From positions 1-64,000 of the forward strand of contig NZ_BMXB01000017.1 of assembly GCF_014651535.1 (NCBI RefSeq): a stretch of 64,000 nt of DNA, read 5' to 3'. The notes beneath the pieces were generated by a model. It ran no database searches and had not been told where the DNA came from. It saw only the letters and a program-made list of their open reading frames with translations. Each line of letters begins with the position of its first letter. Positions within the stretch are counted from its first letter, which is position 1. The DNA is from Salinimicrobium marinum. GTDB lineage: Bacteria > Bacteroidota > Bacteroidia > Flavobacteriales > Flavobacteriaceae. A program made the translations under genes and the position numbers. Shown in pieces: positions 43,825 to 51,910 of the stretch.

Positions 43825-44472
43825 ATGGCAACAAAGAATTACATCTTCGGATATGGATCATTAATGGAGGAAGAATCTCGTTTAAGGACTACACCTGAGG
43901 CTGAAACTGTTTTACCTGTACTTGTAGACGGTTATAAAAGAGGCTGGTTTGGCCGAATTGGCTGTCCTGGAATTTCAACTACATTTTTAGGATGTGTTGT
44001 TGATAAAAATTGTAGTACTAACGGGGTAATCTATGAGGTTAATGAAAAAGAAATAGAAATAACAGATGTTAGAGAAAAGGGTTATCAAAGAGTCCAGGTA
44101 GATTCAAACAACGTAACATTCTTATTCAAGAATGTCCATAGTTCTTCAAAAATCTGGATATATATCAATAATTTCCATATTTCTGATCTAAAACAAAATT
44201 TGCCATGCCAAGAATTTCCTATTGTTCAATCCTATGTTGATATATGTATTGATGGTTGTTTAGAAATAGAAAAGAAATATCCGGCTGCTAAGGAGGTTGA
44301 ATTTGCAAAAAAGTTTATAACAACCACTCATTACTGGAGCCACTTTTGGGTGAATGATCGCATATATCCCCGAAGACCTTTTATCTATAGACCCAATGCG
44401 TACGACATAGATTTTCTCTTACAGGAAAATTTGGCTGACAAATCACTCTTCGATAAAATATATTTTGAATGA
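43825..44472 (+). CDS. Gamma-glutamylcyclotransferase-like (GGCT/AIG2) protein
   Basis: A 215-residue protein starting KNYIFGYGSLMEEESRL, where YGSL is the nucleotide-free substrate-binding signature of the GGCT/AIG2 fold. VLPVLVDGYKRGWF and GVIYEVNEKEIEITDVREKGYQRVQV follow the fold, with the Glu near residue 80 as the likely catalytic base. It is longer than simple GGCT proteins (about 130-170 residues) because of an extra C-terminal domain with HYWSHFW. Its stop lies one base before the ATG of the next gene, so the two form a unit. Confidence 0.75.
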   Translation: MATKNYIFGYGSLMEEESRLRTTPEAETVLPVLVDGYKRGWFGRIGCPGISTTFLGCVVDKNCSTNGVIYEVNEKEIEITDVREKGYQRVQVDSNNVTFLFKNVHSSSKIWIYINNFHISDLKQNLPCQEFPIVQSYVDICIDGCLEIEKKYPAAKEVEFAKKFITTTHYWSHFWVNDRIYPRRPFIYRPNAYDIDFLLQENLADKSLFDKIYFE

Positions 44473-44473
44473 T

Positions 44474-45370
44474 ATGGAAGAGCTTTTCAATCTGGAAAAT
44501 ATATTTATTGTATTAACCTCTATGGCCGCTGTCATTACAACAGGACTGGCTATCCAATGGAGATATTATCGCCACACCACAGAAAATCTAAAAACTAAAC
44601 ACGCTGCTGACTTACAAGAATTGAAAAATCAGCACAGCGAAAAATATATTGAACTAAAGCAACAAAATATTGAAAAATACCACGATCTAGAAGAATCCTT
44701 AAAAAAGGAATATGAAATAAAAAAAATTGAAATTTCCGAAAAAAATAATGTTCCATTAGTTCAAGAATTAAAGATGGTATATGTTAAGTATTTGCATATC
44801 CGAAAAGAAAGTGAGGAACCAATATATAGTAGGTTTATAAAAAGACTTAATAAAAGCTATGATATTCATAGCGAATACCACTATTACAGATTTAATAAAT
44901 ACAACCAAAAAAACAATAATATCCTTTTAAGAGACATATCATCTGGCATTGTTGATCAAAGAATATTACATCCCTGGAAAAAGCTGACTTTTACAGATAA
45001 ACCAAGTATGCTTCAAGAAAAGGTAATTTCCCAAATGGTTGATAATTCCGATGATTATTTTTCAGCCACTACCTATTATAATGGATTCAAAGAAAACAAC
45101 GAAGACCTCTATTCCAAAATGGAAATGGAAACTTTATGCGCCCGATTAGTTGCTGATTTCTCTTCCGTGATTGGCTTTCAAAATTTGTTTACTGCTGAAC
45201 CCGATGCCTACAAAATTGAAATAGGTGGAAGCGAGACTAAATTACTAGGCTTAGAAAAATTGGATGAAGGAGTTTATTTTATAGAAAGTTACAACCTTAA
45301 AAAAGGTGAAACTTTAAAGCTTGATTTCCATGTGAACTGGAATTATTTATTGGATAAAAATTTCTTTTAA
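44474..45370 (+). CDS. Hypothetical membrane-anchored coiled-coil protein
   Basis: A 298-residue protein of no recognised family. One membrane helix (about 8-27) is followed by a coiled coil (about 35-90; ENLKTKHAADLQELKNQHSE) and a soluble domain of about 200 residues. The start ATG at 44474 comes one base after the stop of the GGCT-like gene; an in-frame TTG at 44465 is less likely. Confidence 0.6.
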   Translation: MEELFNLENIFIVLTSMAAVITTGLAIQWRYYRHTTENLKTKHAADLQELKNQHSEKYIELKQQNIEKYHDLEESLKKEYEIKKIEISEKNNVPLVQELKMVYVKYLHIRKESEEPIYSRFIKRLNKSYDIHSEYHYYRFNKYNQKNNNILLRDISSGIVDQRILHPWKKLTFTDKPSMLQEKVISQMVDNSDDYFSATTYYNGFKENNEDLYSKMEMETLCARLVADFSSVIGFQNLFTAEPDAYKIEIGGSETKLLGLEKLDEGVYFIESYNLKKGETLKLDFHVNWNYLLDKNFF

Positions 45371-45467
45371 GGATAGGGTATATTTTCAATTTAAATCTAG
45401 CCAATAATGAAAGGGAATTATATTAAAACTTTTTGGTTGCGTTAGTGAAATTTTTTTTGGCTCATTA

Positions 45468-45710
45468 TTGTTTAGAACAGCTGGATTATTTCTAACTATA
45501 GGGATAACATTTCTTTCACCTAACATATATCTCTATTTACTAGAAAAAGTGCTAGGAAAAAAATACGCAATACCTGGAGGATTATCTATTATTTCAATAA
45601 TTATGATTCTTACAGGGTTTTCAATTCTTATCTACCTTTACATTAAATTCTTAAAGCTTTCCTTTTTAAAATTTGAGCTTAATGAGAAGCAATTCAACGA
45701 TTTATTTTAG
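45468..45710 (+). CDS. Small membrane protein, start uncertain, possibly frameshifted
   Basis: An 80-residue frame from a TTG codon with two membrane helices (about 3-24 and 35-60). The frame is open back to 45411 without an ATG. In another frame, ATG at 45407 begins MKGNYIKTFWLR and stops at once, so a one-base shift would give a normal start. The next small gene starts one base after its stop, suggesting the coding region is or was real. Confidence 0.4.
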   Translation: MFRTAGLFLTIGITFLSPNIYLYLLEKVLGKKYAIPGGLSIISIIMILTGFSILIYLYIKFLKLSFLKFELNEKQFNDLF

Positions 45711-45711
45711 G

Positions 45712-45897
45712 ATGAATAAAATTAAATTTTCACAATTGCACCATGAAAGAGCTATTATTATAAAACAACTATATCAAAAGCTATATCAATTAGAAAAAAC
45801 CTTAGCTCATCTCACAAGTTTTATCCAAGGCATAACTGGAGCCTTACGATTCAGCAATTTTATATTAATTTTTGAGACCGGTTACCGCTGGCCATAA
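45712..45897 (+). CDS. Small hypothetical protein
   Basis: A 61-residue frame starting one base after the stop of the small membrane protein. The first 40 residues look protein-like and helical (FSQLHHERAIIIKQLYQKLY). The last 20 differ in character and may be out-of-frame sequence after a truncation. It is followed by a 13-bp hairpin at 45902-45937. Confidence 0.35.
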   Translation: MNKIKFSQLHHERAIIIKQLYQKLYQLEKTLAHLTSFIQGITGALRFSNFILIFETGYRWP

Positions 45898-45901
45898 ATG
45901 C

Positions 45902-45937
45902 CAATTCCTCTGGGACTAGCTTGCCCCAGAGGAATTG
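45902..45937. terminator. Hairpin between converging genes
   Basis: A perfect 13-bp inverted repeat (CAATTCCTCTGGG and CCCAGAGGAATTG) with a 10-base loop lies between a rightward and a leftward gene. It lacks a strong T-tract, so termination is likely but not certain. Confidence 0.6.
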
Positions 45938-45967
45938 AAATATCAGACAGAGCTTAATTTACAGACC

Positions 45968-46690
45968 CTAACCACCATTAAAGAAATCATGAATTTCAAT
46001 TATGCTTCCTCTACTAATCTGAACTAAATCTCGAGTTTCCTTCAGGAAAATTCCCAGTGATTTTTCATTATAAATTATTTTCATTTCCGGAGAATAATTT
46101 GAGACCAGATACATGTCACCGTCCAGTTTATAAAATGGAATATCCTCCCCCTTTTTCGTCTTCACACCTTTATTTACAATCTTACCATCCTTAAGAGTTT
46201 CCTTAATTAAATCTTCGTTAGATTTTTCTGAAGCTACTTTAGAATAAGCTATCATCATATTCATCCATTCATCAGAATCTATAAGATGCCACTGCACTTT
46301 ACTGAAATCAATTCCATATTCGCTTATCCAACCGCGACTGGTAAAAGCAAAGAGTATTTGCTTTTTTCCGGTAAGTTTTGGTTTGTCCGATGGCTCAAAT
46401 TCCTGAATTTTGAAAGTCATAACTGAAGCTGACGAGATATCTTTTAATTTTTTGCCATCAAAGTCCAAAGTTTTAAGTGAAAAACTTTCCATATCGGATT
46501 GGTTGGAGAGTATCCATTCTGTAGCAGTTAATTCTGCCTGCTCCTTCATTTGTTCTACCGCTGCTACCCCGGCACCAATAGCTAATAAACCCCCGGCAAT
46601 AGCGGCAATAGCTTCACCTTCATTCTGGGAATTCATGTTTTTCGGAATGATTGATAATACGATTAAAAATACAAGCGTAATTTTTTTCAT
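45968..46690 (-). CDS. Hypothetical secreted protein
   Basis: A 240-residue protein with signal peptide MKKITLVFLIVLSIIPKNMNSQ and a second Gly/Ala-rich hydrophobic stretch (about 27-46; AIAAIAGGLLAIGAGVAAV) after it, which could insert in a membrane. The rest is a mixed alpha/beta domain with no recognised family. It is monocistronic, near the right end of the mobile element. Confidence 0.65.
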   Translation of the reverse strand: MKKITLVFLIVLSIIPKNMNSQNEGEAIAAIAGGLLAIGAGVAAVEQMKEQAELTATEWILSNQSDMESFSLKTLDFDGKKLKDISSASVMTFKIQEFEPSDKPKLTGKKQILFAFTSRGWISEYGIDFSKVQWHLIDSDEWMNMMIAYSKVASEKSNEDLIKETLKDGKIVNKGVKTKKGEDIPFYKLDGDMYLVSNYSPEMKIIYNEKSLGIFLKETRDLVQISRGSIIEIHDFFNGG

Positions 46691-46847
46691 TTGTAATTAA
46701 TTAAATGAAATTAGATTTAAATTCGCTCGTAGGGTAGCAGGAATTGTTAAGCAAGGTATGACTTTTTTAATAAAAATTTAAGAATAATTTATTGAAGAAT
46801 CTTCAAACTTTATAAAAAAAGTTAGAACCGGGTATATTCTCAGTAAA

Positions 46848-47092
46848 CCTGTTGAGGAACATCAATTCCCTTATGATTATCCGGCCTACGTGGATTATAC
46901 AAAGTTGAACTGGACACGTATGAACCGTTGGTTCCAAACAGGGAAATTATGAGATGAAATTGTAGAAGTCGTCAAAAAATTAATCCAAAAGCACACTGTT
47001 ATTATTACATAACCATGGTGTGGCGATGCAGCTCACAACATCCCATTTATTGAAATGATAGCGCGTGAGAATCCACAGATATCAGTGTCTTA
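46848..47092 (+). pseudogene. Thioredoxin-family protein remnant with two in-frame stops
   Basis: A single frame reads YPAYVDYTKLNWTRMNRW, TGKL, stop (TGA at 46950), DEIVEVVKKLIQKHTVIIT, stop (TAA), PWCGDAAHNIPFIEMI and ARENPQI. This matches Bacteroidota thioredoxin-like proteins that carry a TEAWCGDAAQ-type motif near their middle. Both ends are missing and no start codon is seen. All homologous parts lie in one frame, so the gene was disabled by point nonsense changes plus end truncation. Confidence 0.7.
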
Positions 47093-47353
47093 AAAATAGT
47101 ATTCATTGATATAAGGGTAAAAATTACTTCGGTTTATTCAACAAGGGTAAATATTTACATATTTTACCTTCGTTGGTGATTTCGAGAGTAATTTTTAATT
47201 TAAGAAGAGCTACTCCCATTCAGCCAAATTAATTTAATTTTCCTATTTCCATAAAAAAGCTATTGCATAAAATTCATCAAAAAAAGCAATGACTAAATAT
47301 TTGGTAATATTTTGTGGCCTTTTTTCAACATGTTACAATGGCCGTGTACCTGG

Positions 47354-47418
47354 TTTACACCTCAAAATTCGGTAAGGCCAGATCCTGTCTGGAAAGAAAA
47401 CTTCTGTATTGGCCAAGT
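47354..47418. repeat. Proposed attR core and right arm-type site
   Basis: TTTACACCTCAA at 47354-47365 repeats 20238-20249. AACTTCTGTATTGGC at 47399-47413 is a near copy of the mnmE terminal codons at 20044-20058, differing at two third-codon positions. Confidence 0.6.
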
Positions 47419-47486
47419 GCAGGGTAATTTAGTTAAGTCATGTTCTAAGGCAATTCAAGTTATATTATCGGCGTTAGCGGTAGTGT

Positions 47487-48881
47487 TTATTCTGTTGGTT
47501 CAAAAATTATTCTTCTGTAACTGGTTAATTCGGGTGTTCCGTTATCTGTAACCTCGCAAACTACATGAAAATTTTTCCCAGCAGAATTCGCTGGTATTTC
47601 TAATGTGGCCTTATTTGAATCACTGTTTTGTATGTTAACAGTGCCACTATAGGTGCCTGCTTCGGGTTGGATCCACCATTTATAATTTAGAGTATCACCA
47701 TCAGGGTCAGAAGAAGCTGATGCATCAAGAACAACAGTAGTTCCCTGAAGAGGTTTTTTTGTAAGAATGTCTATACTCTGGTCACCATCAATGGCAACAA
47801 TAGGATTTCTATTACCATCACCTTCTTTTGCCCAATCCATTCTTGCAGCAAAATTATTAAAAATAGCAGGATAAAAATGGTCCATATACTTCCTACAAGT
47901 ATCGTATCCATTTCCTTTATAATTCACATAGGAGTAAATGTTATCTTCTCCTGAACCCCATTTGGAATAGCCGCCCCAACTGGCTTGAGTCGGTTCATCA
48001 GGATTGTTGAGACCGTTTGGCAGAACATGCAAAAAGGATGGTGTATCACCTTCTACGCCATATTTGTATTTTGGATATTGACTTCCCAGTTTTCCATGAT
48101 TCTGAATGTTTTTTTCATATTCTGACCAGTTGCTTTTTCCAGTGCCATTCTGAAATTTCCATGCACATTCGTCCCATATGAAAAGAAGATCATCTGAAAA
48201 ATTGTAACGCATCCAGGCGTGCGAACTGCTTTCAAAATCTGATTTTTGAGGTCTGTCCTGGTCTGTTATTGCATATACTCGCAGCTTCTTCAGAAACGCT
48301 TCTACTTCTGATTTGCTTCGGTTCTCCTGTACCTGCCAAATGGATTGAGCCAGTGTGTTCCCACCTCCCCAAAAGGTTACCCAAAGGGGGCGACCATCAT
48401 CTTCATCAGCCAATTGGATAATAAAATTACTACCTTCCGATTTATTGTCGGCACCAATCTTATCCATACCCATTAACTTGCTACCAAACATGGTACGCTT
48501 TTTCAGGTAATCTGCACTGGGCCAGTATCCAATTTCCTGCTTCTCATTGTCTTGAGAAAATCCATGTTGATCTGAACGTTTGATCAGATTAGGTAAATCT
48601 TTTTGGTAAGCATCTATTACCCCGGTCGCAATCTCTTTAAAATGATTCACATGATCAACATTCTTTATACTCCAGCCAGTTGAAATGATAATTGCTTCAA
48701 TTTCATACATATCTGCATGAACCATAAGCCTGATCAGTGATTCATGGTCATCTGGTTCCCAGGTTGAGATATCGGTCAAAACAACCAAACGTGGCTTCAG
48801 TGATGAGGAATTAGATGTTTTAGATATGGTTTGTGCAAAAAGAGAACTTGAAATTAGAAACAGGCAAATAAATATTCTCAT
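47487..48881 (-). CDS. DUF1593 (nucleoside hydrolase-like, Sde182-type) secreted protein
   Basis: A 464-residue exported protein (signal peptide MRIFICLFLISSSLFAQ). The N-terminal domain has the nucleoside-hydrolase-like pattern KPRLVVLTDISTWEPDDHESLIRLMVHAD and WVTFWGGGNTLAQSIW. The C-terminal part (about 365-464) is an Ig/PKD-like beta-sandwich with LDASASSDPDGDTLNYKWW. The family (DUF1593, Sde182 type) occurs in polysaccharide-degrading bacteria; no reaction is proven. It is monocistronic, just outside the proposed right end of the mobile element. Confidence 0.85.
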   Translation of the reverse strand: MRIFICLFLISSSLFAQTISKTSNSSSLKPRLVVLTDISTWEPDDHESLIRLMVHADMYEIEAIIISTGWSIKNVDHVNHFKEIATGVIDAYQKDLPNLIKRSDQHGFSQDNEKQEIGYWPSADYLKKRTMFGSKLMGMDKIGADNKSEGSNFIIQLADEDDGRPLWVTFWGGGNTLAQSIWQVQENRSKSEVEAFLKKLRVYAITDQDRPQKSDFESSSHAWMRYNFSDDLLFIWDECAWKFQNGTGKSNWSEYEKNIQNHGKLGSQYPKYKYGVEGDTPSFLHVLPNGLNNPDEPTQASWGGYSKWGSGEDNIYSYVNYKGNGYDTCRKYMDHFYPAIFNNFAARMDWAKEGDGNRNPIVAIDGDQSIDILTKKPLQGTTVVLDASASSDPDGDTLNYKWWIQPEAGTYSGTVNIQNSDSNKATLEIPANSAGKNFHVVCEVTDNGTPELTSYRRIIFEPTE

Positions 48882-49220
48882 AATTTATTCATTTAGAAGG
48901 CTTTTATCTGTAATTAATTTTTGGAGAATGTTGTACATTAACACTAACTCGTTATATCAAAACGAATGTAAGAAATTAAAAGCTATAGCTACAGGATAAC
49001 AGCAGAAAAGGGAACTAACTGGTGAATTTATTACTGAAAATTTGAGAAAATATTCATAGCTAAATCCCCTGTCAATTTAATGTACCTTTTTGTACCGTAG
49101 AACGTCACCCTGCATGTACTGGGAAAAGTAACTATATGTATTGATATATTCGGAAATGTTAGCTTCCAAACAAATACCAACAGTAATGCCTGGGAGCTGC
49201 AATGGACACATCCTGAAGTT
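48882..49220. other. Intergenic region with the decayed 5' end of the next gene
   Basis: No start codon or gene is visible up to about 49100. From 49101 the frame of the following gene is open and protein-like from about 49152 (GNVSFQTNTNSNAWELQW), without an ATG. Confidence 0.5.
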
Positions 49221-50174
49221 TTGAATTTTGATTCTGTAGATTTTGTATCTATGGATCAGGATAAGCCGGAAATCTTTTTTTACGGCAGAGTGAATGGTCA
49301 AAACTACAATCTCGTAAAATATAATTATCACTCCAATGAAATCTCGGCTAAGGCTAACAAATTACCAGGTGGAGGTACCAGTATTGAGATGCGTCTTTAT
49401 TCCACTGAAAATGGGCAGGAGCTATTTTTTCCTCAGGGAACTAAACTAGATGTATATGATGCTGGTGACCTCAACTATAAGTATGAACTCGCTCCGGAAA
49501 ATATAGGGGGTTACGATGACTTTGCCTATTTAGGAAATAACATTTTCTGTTTTACCACCAGCAAAGCAATTTTTACTTATAAACGGACGAATGCAAACCT
49601 GGAATTTATCGATAAAAAAGAACATTTCAGTACTCATTTCGGTAATGGTAATTATCATTTGATTCCTTTAAAAGGGAATGAGATACTTGTGGGATATTTT
49701 CAGGAACCTCAAAGTTTCAAATTTTCGATTAGTTCAACAGGTAAAATATCTAATCAACAGCTTGTAAACATTCCTATAAAATCCCGATGGAAAAAGAAAA
49801 CCCTTTATAGCCCGGAAAGAGATTACGTAGTGAATCTTCTTGAAAACAGGTTATACTCCACCAACTCTTTTAACTTGGAAGATTCTTTTGAGAAACCATA
49901 TTACCCATCCGGCATCAGCAGAAACGGAAATTTGATTTTAGGATCCAGTAATAATCCCGATGATTACTCCGGAAACGAGTCAACTTTTGAAAGAAAAATT
50001 CAGTTGTACAATTTGAGCACGGGAAAAGTCACTACCGTTGAATCTAAAGGTTTCCCTCATTTGCTTTTCGAAAATTATTTAGGTCAAATAATAAGTATCT
50101 CTTCCGGATTTTATCGACAGAATCTGGAAAACTCAACCCCAAAACCCGACATCTTTGTGGAAGTAATACAATAA
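49221..50174 (+). CDS. Hypothetical protein, probably a 5'-truncated remnant
   Basis: A 317-residue frame from a TTG, rich in beta strands with repeated YNLVKYNYHSNEI, VYDAGDLNYKYEL and IQLYNLSTGKVTTV units, suggesting a beta-propeller-like protein. No family is recognised. The homologous-looking frame extends upstream to at least 49152, but no ATG or signal peptide is found before the TAG at 49098, so the original 5' end appears lost. The first in-frame ATG is at 49251. Confidence 0.5.
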   Translation: MNFDSVDFVSMDQDKPEIFFYGRVNGQNYNLVKYNYHSNEISAKANKLPGGGTSIEMRLYSTENGQELFFPQGTKLDVYDAGDLNYKYELAPENIGGYDDFAYLGNNIFCFTTSKAIFTYKRTNANLEFIDKKEHFSTHFGNGNYHLIPLKGNEILVGYFQEPQSFKFSISSTGKISNQQLVNIPIKSRWKKKTLYSPERDYVVNLLENRLYSTNSFNLEDSFEKPYYPSGISRNGNLILGSSNNPDDYSGNESTFERKIQLYNLSTGKVTTVESKGFPHLLFENYLGQIISISSGFYRQNLENSTPKPDIFVEVIQ

Positions 50175-50207
50175 TTTCATTATTTCGTTCGCAGGGAAAA
50201 CCTATTC

Positions 50208-50475
50208 TAATTAAAAGTATAGAAAATGTTTTCTTTCTCTATACGCTTCTTTAGAATATTATCCAGTACAGGAATATTGTCACTGGGTAATCCTGCGGAA
50301 GGTTCATCTAGAAAATAGGTAATCCTTTACACCGGACTGTTTAACTGTGTAAAAAATGCTACCCGCTGGTTTTCTCCCTCCAGAGAGACTGCTCGATTTA
50401 CGGCTGAGTTACAGATGGTCAATATGTAATTGCTTTGCTCTTTTGATGGGTATTGCTCAAAAGAGGCCTTTAAAC
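50208..50475 (-). pseudogene. UvrA-like ABC ATPase remnant
   Basis: On the minus strand one frame reads NYILTICNSAVNRAVSLEGE, NQRVAFFTQLNSPV, stop, RITYFLDEPSAGL, then NIPVLDNILKKRI and stop. The order matches the UvrA signature and Walker B block (NRxxxTLSGGExQR...TQ...YxLDEPSxGL...N..L..TL). The signature has decayed to SLEGE and an in-frame TAA interrupts it. Only about 85 residues of a protein of more than 900 remain. A UvrA paralogue is as likely as uvrA itself. Confidence 0.6.
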
Positions 50476-50626
50476 CTCACCTGATTAATAACTTAGTGGA
50501 GTTTAAAATTCAAAGACCAGAATTCCCCACTGTTTTCTAAATAAAAGTCTCCAGCATTAGCTTGCACTTCTTAAAACCACTGGAATATTTCCCAAAAATC
50601 AATAAGAAAGAAAATCCTTCCAAACT

Positions 50627-51871
50627 TTAAAAAAATCTATCTGGTCTGAAAGGATAAAGATTAACAGAAGGTTTTCGACCTGTGGCAATCTGGCTGACCA
50701 ATTTGCCTGTCACCGCTCCCAAACTCCAACCTATCATAGCATGGCCTGCCGCTATAATAAGATTGTTATAACGGGAGGTTTTTCCAATAAAAGGTAAACC
50801 ATCCGGGGAAACTGGTCGCAAACCTGAGCGTGCATTGTCCATTTCTTCCATGGTAAGTTCGATATTCTTATAATAATCCTTTGCAGCCTTTGCTATGGCC
50901 CCAACTCTTTCTTTTCTAATAATATCATTATTTCCTGAAAATTCCATAGTACCTGCAAACCTTGTAAAACCATCCATTGGTGTTACAGCCACCTTTGATT
51001 CAGCTAAAATGGCAGGCAGAGTTATTCCGGTTTCCCTGTAAACATCCATGCTATAACCTTTTCCTCCCTGGATTGGGATCTTTAGGCCGAGCGTTTTGGT
51101 GAGTTGAGGAGACCAGCTACCAGCAGCAAGAACGAATAAATCGGCTTCATAATTCCTGCTACTGGTTTTCACGCTGACTAAATCATTCCCTTTTCTTATC
51201 AGCTCAATAACTTCTTCATTGAAAATTAAATCAGCTCCATTTTTTGTAAGCCAATCTCCAAATCGACTAATGAAATCCCCTGGGGTAGAATGAGCATCGC
51301 ATTTATAGTAAACTGCACCTAAGATTTTTTCATCAAGAACAGGTTGCATGTCCAAAACTTCATTTTTGGACAGTACTTCCACATCAAGATTCTCGGATTG
51401 GATCATTTTCCCTTTTTCAATTTCTGTCTTTTTAGCTTTTTCTGTTTGGAATACTGTTAGGAGTCCATCTTTCCTATAATGTGTATCAAAATCCACAGTT
51501 TCAAGGATTTCTTCATAAAGGATATTGCTTTTAAGACTGATCTCTTTCAAAACAGGAATTGATCGCTCCACATGGGCTTTAGTGGACGACTTCTTAAATT
51601 TCCATGCCCAATCGAAAAATTCAAGATTCCATCTCGGTTTAATATAGAATGGACTTGTACTTTTCCACATCCACTTTAACCCCTGGTTTACCATTCCAGG
51701 GGCGGCTAGTGGAATTATGTGACGAGGTGTGTTATATCCTGCATTAACGACCGAGGCTCCTTCCGATAAATCTTTCTTCTCCAGAAGGGTTACCTCGTAC
51801 CCTTCTTTAAGTAGATAGTAGGCGGAACATAAACCAGAAATCCCACCACCAATAATGACAACTTTTTTCAA
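50627..51871 (-). CDS. FAD-dependent oxidoreductase, D-amino-acid dehydrogenase (DadA)-like
   Basis: A 414-residue flavoprotein of the DAO superfamily. The FAD motif is VVIIGGGISGLCSAYYL (4-20); VNAGYNTP follows at 42-49, and the C-terminal motif is GLRPVSPDGLPFIG (near 355-368) with AAGHAMIGWSLGAVTG. These features are those of DadA-type D-amino-acid dehydrogenases, which oxidise D-amino acids to 2-oxo acids and pass electrons to quinones. It has no signal peptide, so it acts in the cytoplasm or at the inner membrane. It is the last gene of the SusCD-type operon, 39 bases after the gamma-glutamyltransferase. Confidence 0.87.
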   Translation of the reverse strand: MKKVVIIGGGISGLCSAYYLLKEGYEVTLLEKKDLSEGASVVNAGYNTPRHIIPLAAPGMVNQGLKWMWKSTSPFYIKPRWNLEFFDWAWKFKKSSTKAHVERSIPVLKEISLKSNILYEEILETVDFDTHYRKDGLLTVFQTEKAKKTEIEKGKMIQSENLDVEVLSKNEVLDMQPVLDEKILGAVYYKCDAHSTPGDFISRFGDWLTKNGADLIFNEEVIELIRKGNDLVSVKTSSRNYEADLFVLAAGSWSPQLTKTLGLKIPIQGGKGYSMDVYRETGITLPAILAESKVAVTPMDGFTRFAGTMEFSGNNDIIRKERVGAIAKAAKDYYKNIELTMEEMDNARSGLRPVSPDGLPFIGKTSRYNNLIIAAGHAMIGWSLGAVTGKLVSQIATGRKPSVNLYPFRPDRFF

Positions 51872-51910
51872 AATGATCTTTTTTGAATCCGGAAAAATAT
51901 TTCTAAATCA

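Larger units (their letters stand above)
20044..47418. mobile_element. Putative 27-kb integrative mobilizable element inserted at the 3' end of mnmE
   Basis: Left end: the mnmE terminal codons are followed by TTTACACC repeats and a tyrosine integrase gene. Right end: AACTTCTGTATTGGC at 47399-47413 matches AATTTTTGTATTGGC of mnmE (20044-20058) at 13 of 15 bases, and both encode Asn-Phe-Cys-Ile-Gly. A TTTACACCTCAA motif at 47354-47365 repeats the left-arm sequence at 20238-20249. Inside are integrase, excisionase-like protein, helicase, primase, MobC-like protein and relaxase, but no type IV secretion genes. Cargo is mainly defence genes. The boundaries are inferred; the mnmE 3' end is a known integration site for other islands such as SGI1. 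Confidence 0.65.
46691..47486. other. Gene-poor region holding a pseudogene and the proposed attR
   Basis: About 800 bases without an intact gene: a thioredoxin-family pseudogene at 46848-47092, AT-rich sequence to about 47300, then the arm-type motif and attR core near 47354-47413. Confidence 0.5.

Noticed and set aside
20287-47418. Prophage or self-transmissible conjugative element
   Set aside because: No capsid, tail, lysis, TraG coupling-protein or VirB/Tra secretion genes were found; only integration, replication and relaxase functions are seen.
47312-47551. 79-codon open frame containing NFCIGQ
   Set aside because: Not a gene in itself; the mnmE-like codons are better explained as the attR core of the mobile element.
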